Shown here piece by piece: positions 41,814-53,510 of a stretch of DNA of 64,000 nt (within the stretch, counting starts at the first letter, position 1; each line of letters begins with the position of its first letter). The notes beneath the pieces were generated by a model. That model did not search any database. It was not told where the DNA came from and worked only from the letters and a program-made list of their open reading frames with translations. A program made the translations under genes and the position numbers. The stretch lies in the NCBI GenBank assembly GCA_033977485.1, contig CM066983.1, positions 105,027,080 to 105,091,079 on the forward strand, given 5' to 3'. This DNA comes from Hydrangea macrophylla. Its lineage: Eukaryota; Streptophyta; Magnoliopsida; Cornales; Hydrangeaceae.

Positions 41814-44800
41814 GTAAGGATTGTCGTGCACCACAAGGAGGATATTATGGAGCATCAATTCAAGGAATACAAGGACCTCCAGATCAGACAAGGATAAATG
41901 CTATCATTCCAGGAGAAGCATGCTTTAACGCTGATGAGCAGCAACATTTGGAAGGTACGCTTGTACTCTTTCATAGTCCAGTTAAAGTTTTATTTGATAC
42001 TGGAGCCGCACGTTCATTTATTGCTGTTAAGATTGTGCGTCAATTGGGTTTAGAACCCCAGACACTTGAGTCAACACTGAATGTTGTGTCACCGTTGGGA
42101 GTGACAGTTAAGTTGAGTAAAGTGTGTAAAGATTGCCCATTGACTTTGGGAGATAGGAATCTTCCTGCAGACTTGGTAGTTCTGTCAATGTCCGAGTTCG
42201 ACATTATCCTAGGAATGGATTGGTTAACTAAGTATGGTGCCAATTTGGATTGCCCTACTAAGACGATTGTTTTTCCGAGACAAGGAAGGCCGACGATTAG
42301 ATTTCAGTGTCAGCCGACGAGCGAGATGTTTCTTACGAGTAATTTGGCTACGATTGGGAGTACAAGTACAGAACTCACGATGGATCAGATTCCTATTGTA
42401 CAAGATTTTCAAGATGTATTTCAGGATATTAAAGGACTTCCACCGAAAAGAGAAATAGACTTCTGTGTGGAATTAGTACCTGGTACATTGCCGATTTCCA
42501 AGACTCCGTATAGGATGGCACCAACTGAGATGTTAGAACTAAAGAAGCAAGTTCAGGAACTTGAAGACTTAGGTTTCGTTCGCCCGAGTACGTCACCTTG
42601 GGGAGCACCAGTTCTGTTTGTAAAGAAGAAGGACGGAACACTTCGACTCTGTATAGACTACAGGGAGTTGAACAAGGTTACGATCAAGAATAGATATCCA
42701 CTTCCTCGGATAGACGACCTATTCGACCAGTTACAAGGATCTAGGATCTTTTCCAAGATCGATTTACGTTCAGGATACCACCAATTGTTAGTTCGACCAG
42801 AGGATGTATTGAAGACTGCATTCAGGACAAGATACGGGCATTATGAGTTTCTAGTTATGCCTTTTGGATTGACGAATGCGCCAGCAGTATTTATAGACTT
42901 AATGAATAGAGTATTCAAACCATATCTGGATCAATTCATTATAGTGTTCATCGATGATATACTGATCTACTCAAAGACGGAAGAAGATCACAAGAAGCAT
43001 TTACAGATTGCCTTGCAGACACTTCGAGATAGCAAGTTGTATGCAAAATTCAGCAAGTGTGAGTTTTGGCTACGGGAAGTCAAATTCTTGGGACATGTTA
43101 TATCTCAGAAAGGTATTTCTGTGGACTCATCTAAGATTGATACAGTCTTAAGCTGGAATAGACCGACCAATGCGACAGAGGTCAGAAGTTTTCTTGGATT
43201 AGCAGGATATTACAGAAGATTTGTAGAAGGATTTTCCAAGGTAGCAGGACCTTTGACGAATTTAACAAGGAAGAAGATAAAGTATGAATGGACGGACAAG
43301 CATGAGGGTGCATTTCAGGAGTTAAAAGAGAAATTGACTTCTGCACCGGTACTTGCGATACCTAAGAGTGGAGAAAGGTATGTGATTTACAGTGACGCAT
43401 CGCACCAGGGATTGGGTTGTGTACTTATGCAAGACGGGAATGTTATCGCATATGGATCAAGACAATTGAAGGTACACGAGAAGAATTATCCGACGCATGA
43501 CCTGGAATTGGCAGCAATAGTGTTTGCCTTGAAGATTTGGAGACACTATCTCTATGGAGAAAAGTTCGATCTGTTTTCCGATCATAAGAGCTTGAAGTAT
43601 TTGTTCTCTCAAAAGGAGTTGAACATGCGACAACGAAGATGGATGGAGTTACTCAAGGACTATGACTTTTCATTGCAATACCATCCAGGTAAAGCAAATG
43701 TCGTAGCAGATGCTTTGAGCCGTAAACCTCGATTAGTGATCGCTGCATTGCTAATTCGGGAATGGAGAGCATTGGAAGTTTTAGCTGAATTCAAGTTTCA
43801 GCCAGTGGAACCAATGGAAAGACGACATTTTGGATGTCTGATGGTACAACCAACTTTGATCAGCCGTATCATAGAAGCTCAACAGACAGCAGAGGATTTG
43901 AAGTTATGGTTCACCAAGATGACAGCAAAAGAACCTGAGATCTGGAGTGTTAGTACAAACGGAGCCTTACGATGTAAAGGTAGACTCTGTGTACCTGACA
44001 AAGAAAATCTCCGGAAGGACATATTGGATGAAGCTCATAAATCACGGATGACGATTCATCCTGGAGGTACAAAGATGTACAAGGACTTGAAGAGAAATTT
44101 TTGGTGGGAAGGAATGAAGCGAGAAGTGGCTGAATATGTTTCTCAGTGTCTTACTTGTAAACAAGTAAAGGCAGAACATCAGAAACCACCTGGACTTCTA
44201 CAGCCGTTACCAATTCCTCAATGGAAATGGGAACACATCACCATGGATTTTGTGGTAGGATTACCAAAATCGCAGCAGAATCATGACGCTATTTGGGTAA
44301 TTGTGGATCGACTTACGAAGACGGCACATTTTATTGCCTACAGTATGACGTATCCAGTGGAACGATTGAGCCGGATGTATCTACAGCACATAGTACGGTT
44401 ACACGGGGTACCTGTTTCTATCGTATCAGATCGAGATTCGCGCTTTACTGCAGAATTTTGGAAAAGTCTTCAGACAGCAATGGGAACAACTTTGAACTTG
44501 AGTTCAGCTTTTCATCCACAGACCGATGGACAGACAGAGAGAGTTAATCAAGTAATGGAGGACATGTTACGTGCTTGTGTTATTGATTTTGAGAATTCTT
44601 GGGAGACACACTTACCTCTGATAGAGTTCGCATACAACAACAGTTATCATTCGAGTATAGGAATGGCGCCGTTTGAAGCTTTGTACGGAAGACCTTGCCG
44701 ATCACCGTTATGTTGGACTGAAGTCGGAGATACTCAACTTCTTGGGCCAGAGATGATACGAGAAACCAATGAGAAGATTCAGATTGTACGTGAGAAGATG

Positions 44801-45283
44801 AAGACAGCTCAGACTCGACACAAGAGTTATGCTGACAAGCGACGCAAAGACTTAGAGTTTGCCGTTGGAGATCATGTGCTACTCAAGGTTTCGCCTGTTC
44901 GAGGCATCGTCAGATTTGGTCAGAAGAAAGGCAAATTATCGCCACGATTCATCGGACCGTTCGAGATTCTAGAGCGTGTTGGAAAAGTTGCTTATCGTCT
45001 TGCGCTGCCACCGAAGATGTCAGGAGTGCACAACGTTTTCCACATCAGTATGCTGAGGAAATGTATTCATAACCCAGCGCACGAAATCAACTTTGAGGAT
45101 ATTGAAGTCAGCGACAATGTTACGTTCAACGAAGGACCAGTTCGCATTTTAGATCGTGGAGTCAAGCAGCTCAGGAATAAGGAGATTCCATTAGTCAAGA
45201 TTCAGTGGAAGCATCATGATGAAGGAGAAGCTTCGTGGGAGCTAGAGTCAGAGATGCGTGAGAAGTTTCCGTTTTTGTTTTAA
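41726..45283 (+). CDS. Element C pol: protease-RT-RNase H-integrase-chromodomain
   Basis: 1185 residues, uninterrupted. Order: zinc knuckle [14 protein letters not shown] (20-33); aspartic protease [12 protein letters not shown] (about 89-100) and [12 protein letters not shown] with [41 protein letters not shown] and catalytic FIDDIL (about 408-413); RNase H ([34 protein letters not shown]); integrase HHCC ([11 protein letters not shown]...[11 protein letters not shown], about 770-820); DDE core with aspartates in TMDFVVGL and VSDRDSRF and glutamate in DGQTERVN; and a C-terminal segment [11 protein letters not shown] followed by a chromodomain-like tail ([40 protein letters not shown]). All catalytic motifs look intact. 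It stops at 45283, just before the PPT and 3' LTR. The only evident lesion is upstream, in gag. Confidence 0.92.
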   Translation: MRKARFCTAPRVNRRMDIVCRNCNKPGHLSKDCRAPQGGYYGASIQGIQGPPDQTRINAIIPGEACFNADEQQHLEGTLVLFHSPVKVLFDTGAARSFIAVKIVRQLGLEPQTLESTLNVVSPLGVTVKLSKVCKDCPLTLGDRNLPADLVVLSMSEFDIILGMDWLTKYGANLDCPTKTIVFPRQGRPTIRFQCQPTSEMFLTSNLATIGSTSTELTMDQIPIVQDFQDVFQDIKGLPPKREIDFCVELVPGTLPISKTPYRMAPTEMLELKKQVQELEDLGFVRPSTSPWGAPVLFVKKKDGTLRLCIDYRELNKVTIKNRYPLPRIDDLFDQLQGSRIFSKIDLRSGYHQLLVRPEDVLKTAFRTRYGHYEFLVMPFGLTNAPAVFIDLMNRVFKPYLDQFIIVFIDDILIYSKTEEDHKKHLQIALQTLRDSKLYAKFSKCEFWLREVKFLGHVISQKGISVDSSKIDTVLSWNRPTNATEVRSFLGLAGYYRRFVEGFSKVAGPLTNLTRKKIKYEWTDKHEGAFQELKEKLTSAPVLAIPKSGERYVIYSDASHQGLGCVLMQDGNVIAYGSRQLKVHEKNYPTHDLELAAIVFALKIWRHYLYGEKFDLFSDHKSLKYLFSQKELNMRQRRWMELLKDYDFSLQYHPGKANVVADALSRKPRLVIAALLIREWRALEVLAEFKFQPVEPMERRHFGCLMVQPTLISRIIEAQQTAEDLKLWFTKMTAKEPEIWSVSTNGALRCKGRLCVPDKENLRKDILDEAHKSRMTIHPGGTKMYKDLKRNFWWEGMKREVAEYVSQCLTCKQVKAEHQKPPGLLQPLPIPQWKWEHITMDFVVGLPKSQQNHDAIWVIVDRLTKTAHFIAYSMTYPVERLSRMYLQHIVRLHGVPVSIVSDRDSRFTAEFWKSLQTAMGTTLNLSSAFHPQTDGQTERVNQVMEDMLRACVIDFENSWETHLPLIEFAYNNSYHSSIGMAPFEALYGRPCRSPLCWTEVGDTQLLGPEMIRETNEKIQIVREKMKTAQTRHKSYADKRRKDLEFAVGDHVLLKVSPVRGIVRFGQKKGKLSPRFIGPFEILERVGKVAYRLALPPKMSGVHNVFHISMLRKCIHNPAHEINFEDIEVSDNVTFNEGPVRILDRGVKQLRNKEIPLVKIQWKHHDEGEASWELESEMREKFPFLF

Positions 45284-45314
45284 CTTTGTATGTTCTGATT
45301 TCGAGGACGAAATC

Positions 45315-45334
45315 TTTTGTTGGGTGGTGGATGA
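45315..45334 (+). promoter_or_regulatory. Element C polypurine tract
   Basis: TTGTTGGGTGGTGGATGA immediately before the 3' LTR. It is purine-rich but interrupted by T residues. Confidence 0.6.
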
Positions 45335-47537
45335 TGCAATACCCCGTATTTTTAATAAATATTTAATGCAGAGAGATTCTATATACTTCATATGACCATT
45401 CAAGAAATTTCATATTCGATCGATCGAAGCTAGTTCGAGCGATCGAGACCCTTCAGTTCAAGCGATCGAACCCTTTTCGAGCGATCGAAACCCTACCGAC
45501 ATAAATTTAATACGTGGTCCCCACTTCAATCGATCGAACCCTTTTTCAATCGATCTAACTGACCAATCTGAGTTCAATCGATCGAGCATCCTTCGATCGA
45601 TCGAGAATAGAAATATCAGAATACCAGTTTTGCGCAAATGCTGCCACCTGCACCCCCACCCTCTCTATATATACACTGCATTCGTGTATGTTATGTGTTT
45701 GCTGAACCTTATGCTTAAGAGAGAGTTGAGAGTGTGTATGCTTGGGTATATATTATATACATACATCCATATCTATATATATATATACACACACCACATA
45801 TATATATATACTCAGCAGAGAAGAAGAAGAAGAAGAAGAAGAAGAAGAAGAAGAACAAGAGGGAAGGAGACAGAGAGAGACAGAGACAAGGCAGAGGAGA
45901 AAGAGAGGCCGCCATTAAAGTTTCGGAGCTAAAGCTTACCCAAACGCACCTTAACGACTTTTTGTGAGTTCCAAACTCACTCGGTAACTTAGTTATGATG
46001 TTTTACATATTCTGGGCGTATTAATTATAACCCAAACACCCCCTAACACATTCTGCACGTTCACTGGCAGAATCTGGGGAAGACGAAGTTCGACCGATCG
46101 AACTGAGTTCAATCGATCGAACATCACTAAGTCTCAATCGATCGAAATGACTTCAATCGATCGAGATCACTTTCACTTCGATCGATCGAGAAGACTTCAA
46201 TCGATCGAACAGCACTTTCTTCGAGCGATCAAGATGACCTCAATCGATCGAACCTGAGCAGAACATGAATGTATTCCTTTCAGTTTATAATTCATAATGC
46301 GTAGTTGTTTAATTGCTGTTCCATATTCCTATTATGCGATATTATGGATTACGGAAGTAATGGGATACGATAATGAGATTGAGATAACATGGTGAGTAAC
46401 GTAGTCGGGTTCGGAACGCTAGTAAATAGTACGACGCGATAACGAGTAAGTTTGAAATGATAATACTGGGTAGTATTGGATAAGTGAGAAATGAGTCAGT
46501 AAGAGAATTGTATGTTAAAGTTGTGTGTGTCGAGCTGATGATTCGCTCAGGTTAAATCCGATAAGTGTATGTCAAGGATTTGATCAGGATCGTGAGAATT
46601 ATGGGTGCACAGTACTCGCAAGAGTTCTTAAAAGCGGTGAACAGTAAGAGTTCTTAAAAGCGGTGAACAAGAGTAGATGTGGCACGCCCATGATTTGAAT
46701 TACCAGAGCTGTGTATGTATCGTACTCGCAAGCGTTCTTGAAAGCGGTGAACAGTAAGAGTTCTTAAAAGCGGTGAACAAGAGTATGGGTATATCCATGG
46801 ACCAGTCGTTATATGAGAACGATGTATGGGTGCTCGCAAGAGTTCTTAAAAGCGGTATAGCGGTGAACAAGAGCACTGATATGTTGTGCTGATATAATCA
46901 GTTCGAGATAGTCAGTTGGGATTTTCGTAGAATCAGTCTTAGAATGGGAATCGATAATAATCGATTAATGATATGTCTGAATAAACGAGTAAGGGATATA
47001 ATTAGTATCACTGTCATATATTGTTCATAATGGTAATTATGTCATTTCTATGAGACTGTGTTAGTTAGTGCTCACTCAGCTTTCAACAAGCTGACGGCCT
47101 TTATTGCCTGGACATTCCCCGTCCAGACTACCCTGTCCTTTACAATGCAGATGACGGAACTCATGGCGATAACGATTACCCTGAAGGGAGTTACGTAGAG
47201 AATGGCCCCACTGATGCCAGTTATGCTGACGCCTATCCGTACGCTAGCTGAAGACCTGAAGATAGATAGTAGTTATATTACTACTTTTCCTTTTACTGTT
47301 GTACTTTGTAGTTAACGGGTACTTGGGCATATGTTGTCTCCAGACCTGTTGTGATCTTGTGGACCGTACTCTGATGTTTGTAATAGATAGAACCGTGTTT
47401 ATATTTCAGTTGTTTTACTGTTCCTGTTTGGACTAGTACTGTGTGGTGTGGATTATCGGTGACTTTCACTTGTCATTCCCTATGGACCCATAAAGGAAAT
47501 TTATTTTTCTCTATTTATGCTACTCCGGGGCGTGACA
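45335..47537 (+). repeat. Element C 3' LTR
   Basis: 2203 bp, TGCAATACCCCG...GGGGCGTGACA, collinear with the 5' LTR at a constant offset of 8298 bp. It starts TGCAAT where the 5' LTR has TGTAAT. Most of the differences seen are transitions. Confidence 0.92.
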
Positions 47538-47542
47538 TTCTG

Positions 47543-48525
47543 TCTCCTCTAATTTGTTGTATGTGCAGAAACTCTGTCTTGATAACAATTGTAGATGCAT
47601 TTTCTATGCTAATATGATCCAAATTCAGGACCTATCCTCCGGGAAGATCCTCTATCAAAGTCCCTGCATTAATGGACTCTATCCAATTCCAGTTCCCAAT
47701 ACTTCCTTTCAGGACAAAGCAGCTTCTCCTACCATTTCCCCTTCTCCTCCAGCTACATTTAGCTCTTCAGGATCTTCTTCCACTACTCATCTTGGTCAGA
47801 GAATTCACAATACTCTTTGGCATAACAGGACTAGGCATCCTTCTAACAAGGTCCTTCATAAAATTCTAGCTAATGTTTATTCTCCTTCTGATAATAATGA
47901 TACTGATGATTCCATATGTGAACATTGTTTGTATGGAAAAACGTGCCAAATACCCTATCCTTTGTCTAGTTCTAGAGCTACTTATCCTTTGGAAATGCTT
48001 CATAGTGATCTTTGGGGTCCAGCTCCTTTCATTTCATATAGTGGCTTTAGATATTATGTGTCTTTTGTTGATGACTTTACTAGATTCACTTGGATTTTTC
48101 CTTTAACACATAAATCAGGAGTTTATTCTGTCTTTTCTCATTTTAAATGTTTCATTGAAAATCAATTGCACCATAAAATTAGAGTTTTAAGAACAGATGG
48201 TGGGGGAGAATACCAAAAACAAGCCTTTCGGTCACTTCTCATCTCAAATGGGATCCACCATCAGAAGTCATGTCCCCATACAAGTCAACAGAATGGCATA
48301 GCAGAGAGGAAACACAGACATATCACTGAAACTGGTCTAACCCTTTTATCTACTGCCTCTCTGCATCCTAAGTTCTGGCTTCATGCTTTTTCCACTGCCA
48401 TATATCTCATCAATCGCATGCCTAGTCCTAAAACTTTCAACAAGTCTCCATTTGAACTATTGTACAATCAACTTCCTGATTACTCTATTCTCAAAGTGTT
48501 CGGTTGTCTTATTACCCTCTCTTAA
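47543..48525 (+). pseudogene. Copia integrase fragment
   Basis: Continuation of the copia polyprotein after element C. Removing C and one TTCTG copy restores the frame across the insertion. GAG-pre-integrase/HHCC region: LWHNRTRHPSNKV and CEHCLYGKTCQ. Integrase core: aspartates in MLHSDLWGP and RTDGGGEYQ, glutamate in NGIAERKHRH, then FELLYNQLPDYSILKVFGC. A frameshift near 48515 ends the frame at CLITLS, and coding continues in the frame opening at 48504. Confidence 0.85.
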
Positions 48526-49016
48526 CTCCTTACAATAAGCACAAACTTCAGCCTAAGAGTACTCGGTGCATTTTCCTTGGTTATCCCTCAGATTATAAAG
48601 GTTTTCTTTGTCTAGACCCCAGGACTAAAAGACTTTATGTTTCCAGAAATGTCATTGTTGATGAACATCATTTTCCATCTGCAGCCTTATCACCTGATTT
48701 CTCATCCTCTTATTCCATTGACCAGTGGCTATCTATTGATATTTCAGAACCTAGTTCTGATTTATCCAATTCTCCAACTCCCACTCATACTACTTCTTCT
48801 TCTTTAGTCCCCAACATTCTTCCTTTTTCTTTTCCTATCCCTCTCAACCCAACCCAGTCTAATGTCAACCTATCAGCTCCCATTTTAGTGTCTTTCTTGG
48901 CTCTTCCTATTCCTGAGTCTCCTGCTCCTGTTTCCTCCTCAGTCCCCTCTTCGTCTTCTATTATTCAACCACCCACTCTTAGTCATCATCATATGCAAAC
49001 TAGATCAAAATCTTGA
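48504..49016 (+). pseudogene. Copia integrase C-terminus and linker
   Basis: Reads KSTRCIFLGYPSDYKGFLCL and RLYVSRNVIVDEHHFP, the copia integrase tail, then a serine/proline-rich linker (SSSVPSSSSIIQ) and HHMQTRSKS. It is terminated by TGA at 49014-49016, where RT normally continues in the same frame. TGA could come from CGA. Confidence 0.8.
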
Positions 49017-50599
49017 ATTTCCAAAAAGAAAGCCTATTTCACCTCTCATCCCTCCTCTGAACCTACTTGTTATAGTGATGCTGCTAAATCTCATCTCTGG
49101 CGCCAAGCTATGACTGAAGAATTTTCTTCTTTACATAAACAAGGGACATGGTCTCTTGTTCCTCTTCCACCTTATAAGAATCTTGTTGGTTACAAGTGGG
49201 TGTACAAATTAAAGCATCATATGGATGGCTCCATAGCTCGATACAAAGCTAGACTTGTGGCCAAAGGGTTTCACCAAGAACCTGGCCTTGACTTCACTGA
49301 GACTTTCAGCCCTGTTGTGAAACATACCACAGTTCGGTTGGTGCTTAAATTGGCTGCTTCTTTTAACTGGCCTCTTCGATAATTAGATGTTAAGAATGCA
49401 TTTCTCCATGGCCAACTTCATGAAAAAGTATATATGACACAACCACAAGGTTTTATAGATCATTCTTGTCCAACACTTATATGTAAACTCAACAAAGCTA
49501 TCTATGGTCTCAAACAAGCCCCTCGGGCTTGGTTTGAAACATTTACCAATCAGCTCTTTCGCCTTCAATTTACTCAATCTCAAGCTGATACTTCTCTCTT
49601 CATTCGATCTCACGATTCTTCTCTTACCATTCTTTTACTATATGTTGATGATATAATTCTTACTGGCAATGATCCCACATATTTACAAACTCTCATTGAT
49701 CAATTCAGTACTTCCTTTGATATGAAGGACTTAGGTCCTCTCCATCATTTTCTAGGTCTTGAAATTACTCGTAATTCTAGTGGAATTTTTGTCAACCAAC
49801 AGAAATATCTTCAGGATCTTCTCCTCAAATCCCAAATGCAAGGGTTTAAACCTTGCAAAACTACTTCTCCTCATGCTATCAGGTTACACAAAACTGATGG
49901 TCTACCTCTGTCTGATCCTTCTCCTTATCGGAGCATTGTTGGGGCCCTTTAATATTTGACTTTCACTCGTCCAGATATCTCTTTCGCTATCAATCATGTG
50001 TGTCAATTCATGCACTCTCGTAGTGATATTCATTCTACTGCAGTTAAACGAATCTTGAGGTATTTACAAGGCACACCTACCCTTGGTCTTCACTATAGTA
50101 GCTCAGCTCTTTATCTCTCAGCATTCACAGATGCTGACTGGGCTGGTGTTCCCAGTGATCGTCGATCCATATCTGGTTTTGTTGTGTTATTAGGCTCTGA
50201 TCCCATAAGCTGGGGAGCCAAGAAACAGCCAACCGTGGCTCGTTCCTCCACTGAAGTAGAGTATCGGGCTCTTGCTGTCACTGTGGCTGAACTTTGTTGG
50301 ATACGAATGTTGCTTTATGATTTACATGTTCCTTTATTTCAGCCTCCTTCTCTTTACTGTGATAATGTCTCAGCCATGGCTTTAGCCTCAAATCCTATTT
50401 TCCACGCCCGTACCAAGCACATTGAGATTGACTATCACTTTCTGCGGGAACGGGTACTCAAGAAAGATCTTGCTGTTTTGTTTGTGTCCTCTGAAGATCA
50501 GGTTGCTGACTTTTTCACTAAAGGCTTAACTTTTCCTCGCTTTGCTAAGTTTCGTGACAAACTGTTGTTTTCTGCCCCCAACATCAGTTTGCGAGGGGG
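49017..50599 (+). pseudogene. Copia reverse transcriptase-RNase H
   Basis: RT: LPPYKNLVGYKWVYKLKHHM, RYKARLVAKGFHQEPGLDF, then an in-frame TAA (49380-49382), then NKAIYGLKQAPRAWFETF and catalytic YVDDIIL (near 49640). A second in-frame TAA follows at 49950-49952. RNase H: TFTRPDISFAINHVCQFM, ADWAGVPSDRRSISGFVV, ARSSTEVEYRALA and HIEIDYHFLRERV. Both TAA codons sit where CAA (Gln) is usual. A purine tract, TTTGCGAGGGGG, lies at 50588-50599, before the LTR. The frame runs into the LTR to 50696. Confidence 0.88.
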
Positions 50600-50865
50600 T
50601 ATTAACGATTCCTCTTCTCAAACATCCAACTCAGCCAATCCTCCAACTCATCAGTCCAACTCAGCAACTCTTGAAGGTAGATGTGTTGAGAATTAGTTAG
50701 ATTGTTCACATGGGTTCACGTGGGATCACATGGGTGTATTTGTGAATTCTGATAGGATAGCATAAAGTGGGTTTTTGTATATAAAATGCAATAGTCAGTA
50801 AAACATTTGACATGTGGTGAATAAGAATAGTCTTCATCTTCCTTGAGTCTCTGTATCTCTATATG
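50600..50865 (+). repeat. Copia 3' LTR (trimmed at both ends)
   Basis: Matches 35410-35686, missing the first ~9 bases (TGTTAGACA) and the last ~10 (ATTTCTTTCA) of the 5' LTR. The right flank GAACCCAAC shares nothing with the left flank. Confidence 0.8.
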
Positions 50866-50888
50866 GAACCCAACTTGGACTTAAATAA

Positions 50889-51063
50889 GGAAAATGCTAG
50901 ATTCATACAGTTTTTTACACACTTTTTCACACACTATGCTTTAAATGCATGTACCTTGTGCTATTAAAAATTTTTTTACACTTTTTTGTACATCACTTAC
51001 ACAACACATAATACATACATTTAAAGTTGGGTGTAGAAAAGTTTATGAGTGTAGTAGTGCTCC
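50889..51063. mobile_element. 175 bp MITE with 8 bp duplication
   Basis: Flanked by perfect TTAAATAA (50881-50888 and 51064-51071). Ends GGAAAATGCTAGA... / ...GTAGTGCTCC are weak inverted repeats. The interior has TTTTTTACACACTTTTTCAC against GGGTGTAGAAAAG-like complementarity. hAT-like by duplication length. Confidence 0.65.
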
Positions 51064-51071
51064 TTAAATAA

Positions 51072-51197
51072 AGGTTCCTCTCAAAAGTCCCTTTGGGAGC
51101 ATTTATTTTGGACAATTATCTAGTAAATGATTGCATTTTTGGATTAAACGGAAGTATAAGAGCATATGAAATTGTATTCACTATGAAGATCATATTT
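51072..51197. other. Short flank, no feature
   Basis: 126 bp without gene or repeat. Confidence 0.5.
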
Positions 51198-51524
51198 TGT
51201 TGGAATGTCCCACATCGCTCATTTATGGCCTTTTTGTGCGGTTTATAAGGCTTTAGTTCTCCTCTCCTTTACACCTGGGTTTTAAGAAGTTGAATGGGCT
51301 AGTCCTTACAAGTGGTATCAGAGCTTGGTTGGGCTTGTCTTCCGACGTGCCGAGTGTCCGGCTGCTGTGGTCCAGGATATGTCGAGTGTTCGACTCCTGT
51401 TGTTCAGGGGGTGTTGGAATGTCCCACATTGCTCATTTATGGCCCCTCTGTGCGATTTATAAGGCTTTAGTTCACATCTCCATAACACTTGGGTTTTAAG
51501 GAGTTGAATGGACTGGGCCTTACA
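51198..51524 (+). mobile_element. TRIM 1 (terminal-repeat retrotransposon in miniature)
   Basis: Two direct repeats of ~110 bp (51198 to about 51309, and about 51413-51524) begin TGTTGGAATGTCCCACAT and end CCTTACA. Between them are a PBS TGGTATCAGAGC (about 51312) and a purine tract CAGGGGG just before the second repeat. No coding capacity. The length and the TGTTGGAAWGTCCCACAT start are typical of plant TRIMs. No clean target duplication. The copy abuts TRIM 2. Confidence 0.85.
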
Positions 51525-51527
51525 AGA

Positions 51528-51892
51528 TATTAAATTGGAGCATCTAACCCAAAACCAATTGGCTATGGGTGGAGTAACCTTTTGAACTTATATATTGAGT
51601 AGCTAGGTTATAAGTCCCTAATGTGGGACAGACAATCTCAACACACCCCCGCATGTATGGCATAACTGAGAGCCAAACCCATGGATTACTGAGATAGGGT
51701 GACTTGGAGCACATATGGACAAATTGACCCAACAATAACCTGCTCTGATACCATGTTAAATTGGAGCATTCAACCCAAAACCAATTGGCTATTGGTGGAG
51801 TAGCCCTTTGAATTTATACATTGAGTAACTAGGTTATAATACATTGAATAACTAGGTTATAAGTCCCTGGTGTGGGACTGACAATCTCAACA
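51528..51892 (-). mobile_element. TRIM 2 (minus strand)
   Basis: Minus-strand LTRs at 51754-51892 (5') and 51528-51643 (3') start TGTTGAGATTGTC and end CTCCAATTTAACA. On the minus strand TGGTATCAGAGCAGG (51753 to 51739) directly follows the 5' LTR as PBS, and GCATGCGGGGGTG is the purine tract before the 3' LTR. The 5' LTR has an internal ~23 bp tandem duplication (ACATTGARTAACTAGGTTATA). The 3' LTR end has TA where TG complement is expected. Confidence 0.85.
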
Positions 51893-51999
51893 TAATTAAA
51901 ATTTGAAGATGTCAAATTGAAGATGGATTTGAAGTGGGATGGAGTTGCTGATATCCCTCGCTACCAATGCTGTATCTTGGGTTTACATGTTTTGTATCC

Positions 52000-52722
52000 A
52001 GGGGCAGAGCTAGAAATTTAGTCTAGGGGGCACAAGCTTACAGGAGTTCTCCCTTGAGGTGAATTTATTTTTTTTGTTGTCTATTTATACATAATTTTGT
52101 GTACAATTATGTGTAGAATTAATTTTATGTCACAATTGCAAAATGTTCTAATAGTTTGCATATCACTGATGAAAACTCTGAAATTAACACTAGGACCCCT
52201 TTGTGAGCTTAATTTTGGGTATGTGGAGATAATGCTGTCATTTAGCCTACCTATGTGGGGCTAATTTTTAACACTTAATCCCTATGGAGGGCTAATTTAG
52301 GGGTTGACTACTTATGTAGAGTCAATTTTGACACTTAAACTTTCTATGCAGGGCTAATTTTAACATTAAATCCGGCTATTTTGAGAGAAATCTTAGTAGT
52401 TTCACTTTAGTCTAAAACCACAAGGGGTTAAGTGTTCACTTTTGAACCAAAAGGGGGTAAGTGAAATGAGCCTAACCAAAAGCGGGTAAAATGTAATTAA
52501 CCCTTTTTTAAGGTAAAAAATTAAAGTATTGGAGAGAGGATGTGTAGAGAATTATTTTTATAACCCCATCCAGTGCCCAAAAGATAAGTTAGGGGGCACA
52601 ATGAAAAATTTAGGGGGGACACAATGAAAATTTAGGGAAAAACTAAAGGTAGAATTTTAATTTGAAAAATCAAGAGGTGGGGGGCACGTGTCCCCTCTTG
52701 TCCCTACGTGGCTCTGCCACTA
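52000..52722. mobile_element. 723 bp non-autonomous Mutator-type element
   Basis: Perfect 9 bp duplication TTTGTATCC on both sides (51991-51999 and 52723-52731). Terminal inverted repeats AGGGGCAGAGCTA / TAGTGGCAGAGCCACG. No transposase. The interior carries a dispersed repeat (52385-52505) that also occurs inverted at 28110-28250. 9 bp duplication favours the Mutator superfamily. Confidence 0.8.
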
Positions 52723-52731
52723 TTTGTATCC

Positions 52732-52817
52732 TCTCTCTCACTTGCACTAGTAAAATGAATAAGCTGTTTAAGGGTAAGCGTGTGTGTGTAAATTATATAC
52801 ACGATTTAGGATTACGA

Positions 52818-52851
<34 letters not shown>

Positions 52852-53502
52852 CAAAAAGAACCTTTTAATTTCAACTGTAACATCAATGATGCAAAAAAAA
52901 GTACCCGCGGATGAAAAGAGGGTATGAGCTTTTCTTTCTAGGACTTTCCCAGAGAGAGAGCAAAGATAGTTTTGGTTTTAAACCCTAGCAGAGCCTCCCT
53001 CTTTCTCCTGTTCCACTCTCCTCTCCTCTGTTTCGGCCAGCCCTAGCCTTTCTCCTTCCTCATTTTCCTTTCCTTTTTTGTCTTGTTTCAAATAAAGCCT
53101 TATTTGCCTTCTCTACTTCCTTTGTGAAGTTTTCCCCTTCCTTTATGAAGGATGTTTAGGGAATCTCCTTCCCTCTTTCTTTGTTCTTGCCTTTTTCTTT
53201 TTCCTTTTACTATCAGGCATCTCTTTGGGTTCAAAGATGATAGATGTAGGTCAGAACAATCTTGAAATAGTAGATTGGCATTTTGGTCTTCATTGGGACT
53301 TGATTGGTGGCTTTAGAGCTCCCATCTACCGTTGTGCAGCTTTCTATGGTTCAGTTTATGCTACCATGGAAGCTTTTCAAGCAACTTTGATTGCTCCTTT
53401 TGGTAAAGTTTCTTCACTTGTTTGGGCTTGACTTTGTGTCATCTTCTTTCTTACAGTGGTCTATACCATCTACAAGGTTGAAGTTGCCCTTACTCCTGTC
53501 TT
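52732..53502 (+). other. Possible retroposon or gene fragment, left part
   Basis: (TG)n/(TA)n at 52818-52850. From 52935 a leader-like, C/T-rich sequence (AAACCCTAGCAGAGCCTCCC, TCTCTCCTCTGTTTC) resembles a plant 5' untranslated region. A short frame 53225-53431 (68 residues, MGSKMIDVGQNNLEIVDWHF) has no recognised domain. The sequence continues after the MITE at 54043. It may be a LINE 5' region or a host-gene fragment. I cannot decide. Confidence 0.3.
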
Positions 53503-53510
53503 CTCGCCAC

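Larger units (their letters stand above)
37037..47537 (+). mobile_element. Element C: complete Tekay/Del-type Ty3/gypsy chromovirus
   Basis: Two 2203 bp LTRs (37037-39239 and 45335-47537) with about ten differences by eye, flanked by TTCTG (37032-37036 and 47538-47542), a perfect 5 bp duplication inside the copia protease/integrase region. The internal part holds PBS, an acidic extra ORF, gag, and pol with protease, RT, RNase H, integrase and a C-terminal chromodomain-like tail. The long LTRs, the RT signature and the chromodomain tail place it in the Tekay (Del) chromovirus clade. It is young, but a deletion in the first zinc knuckle shifts the frame between gag and pol. Confidence 0.9.
35401..50865 (+). 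mobile_element. Ale-like Ty1/copia element, interrupted by Tekay element C
   Basis: Order is LTR, PBS (iMet), gag-protease, [insertion 37037-47537], integrase, RT, RNase H, PPT, LTR: the Ty1/copia order (integrase before RT). Short LTRs (~0.3 kb) and the gag/RNase H signatures fit the Ale lineage. Without the insertion the element would be about 5 kb. Coding is broken by at least three in-frame stops and a frameshift, so it is dead. The 3' LTR lacks its first ~9 and last ~10 bases, and no target duplication was found. Confidence 0.8.

Noticed and set aside
35697..51765. TGGTATCAGAGC words as tRNA genes
   Set aside because: They are primer binding sites next to LTR ends (35697, 39247, 51312, 51753 minus); no cloverleaf around them.
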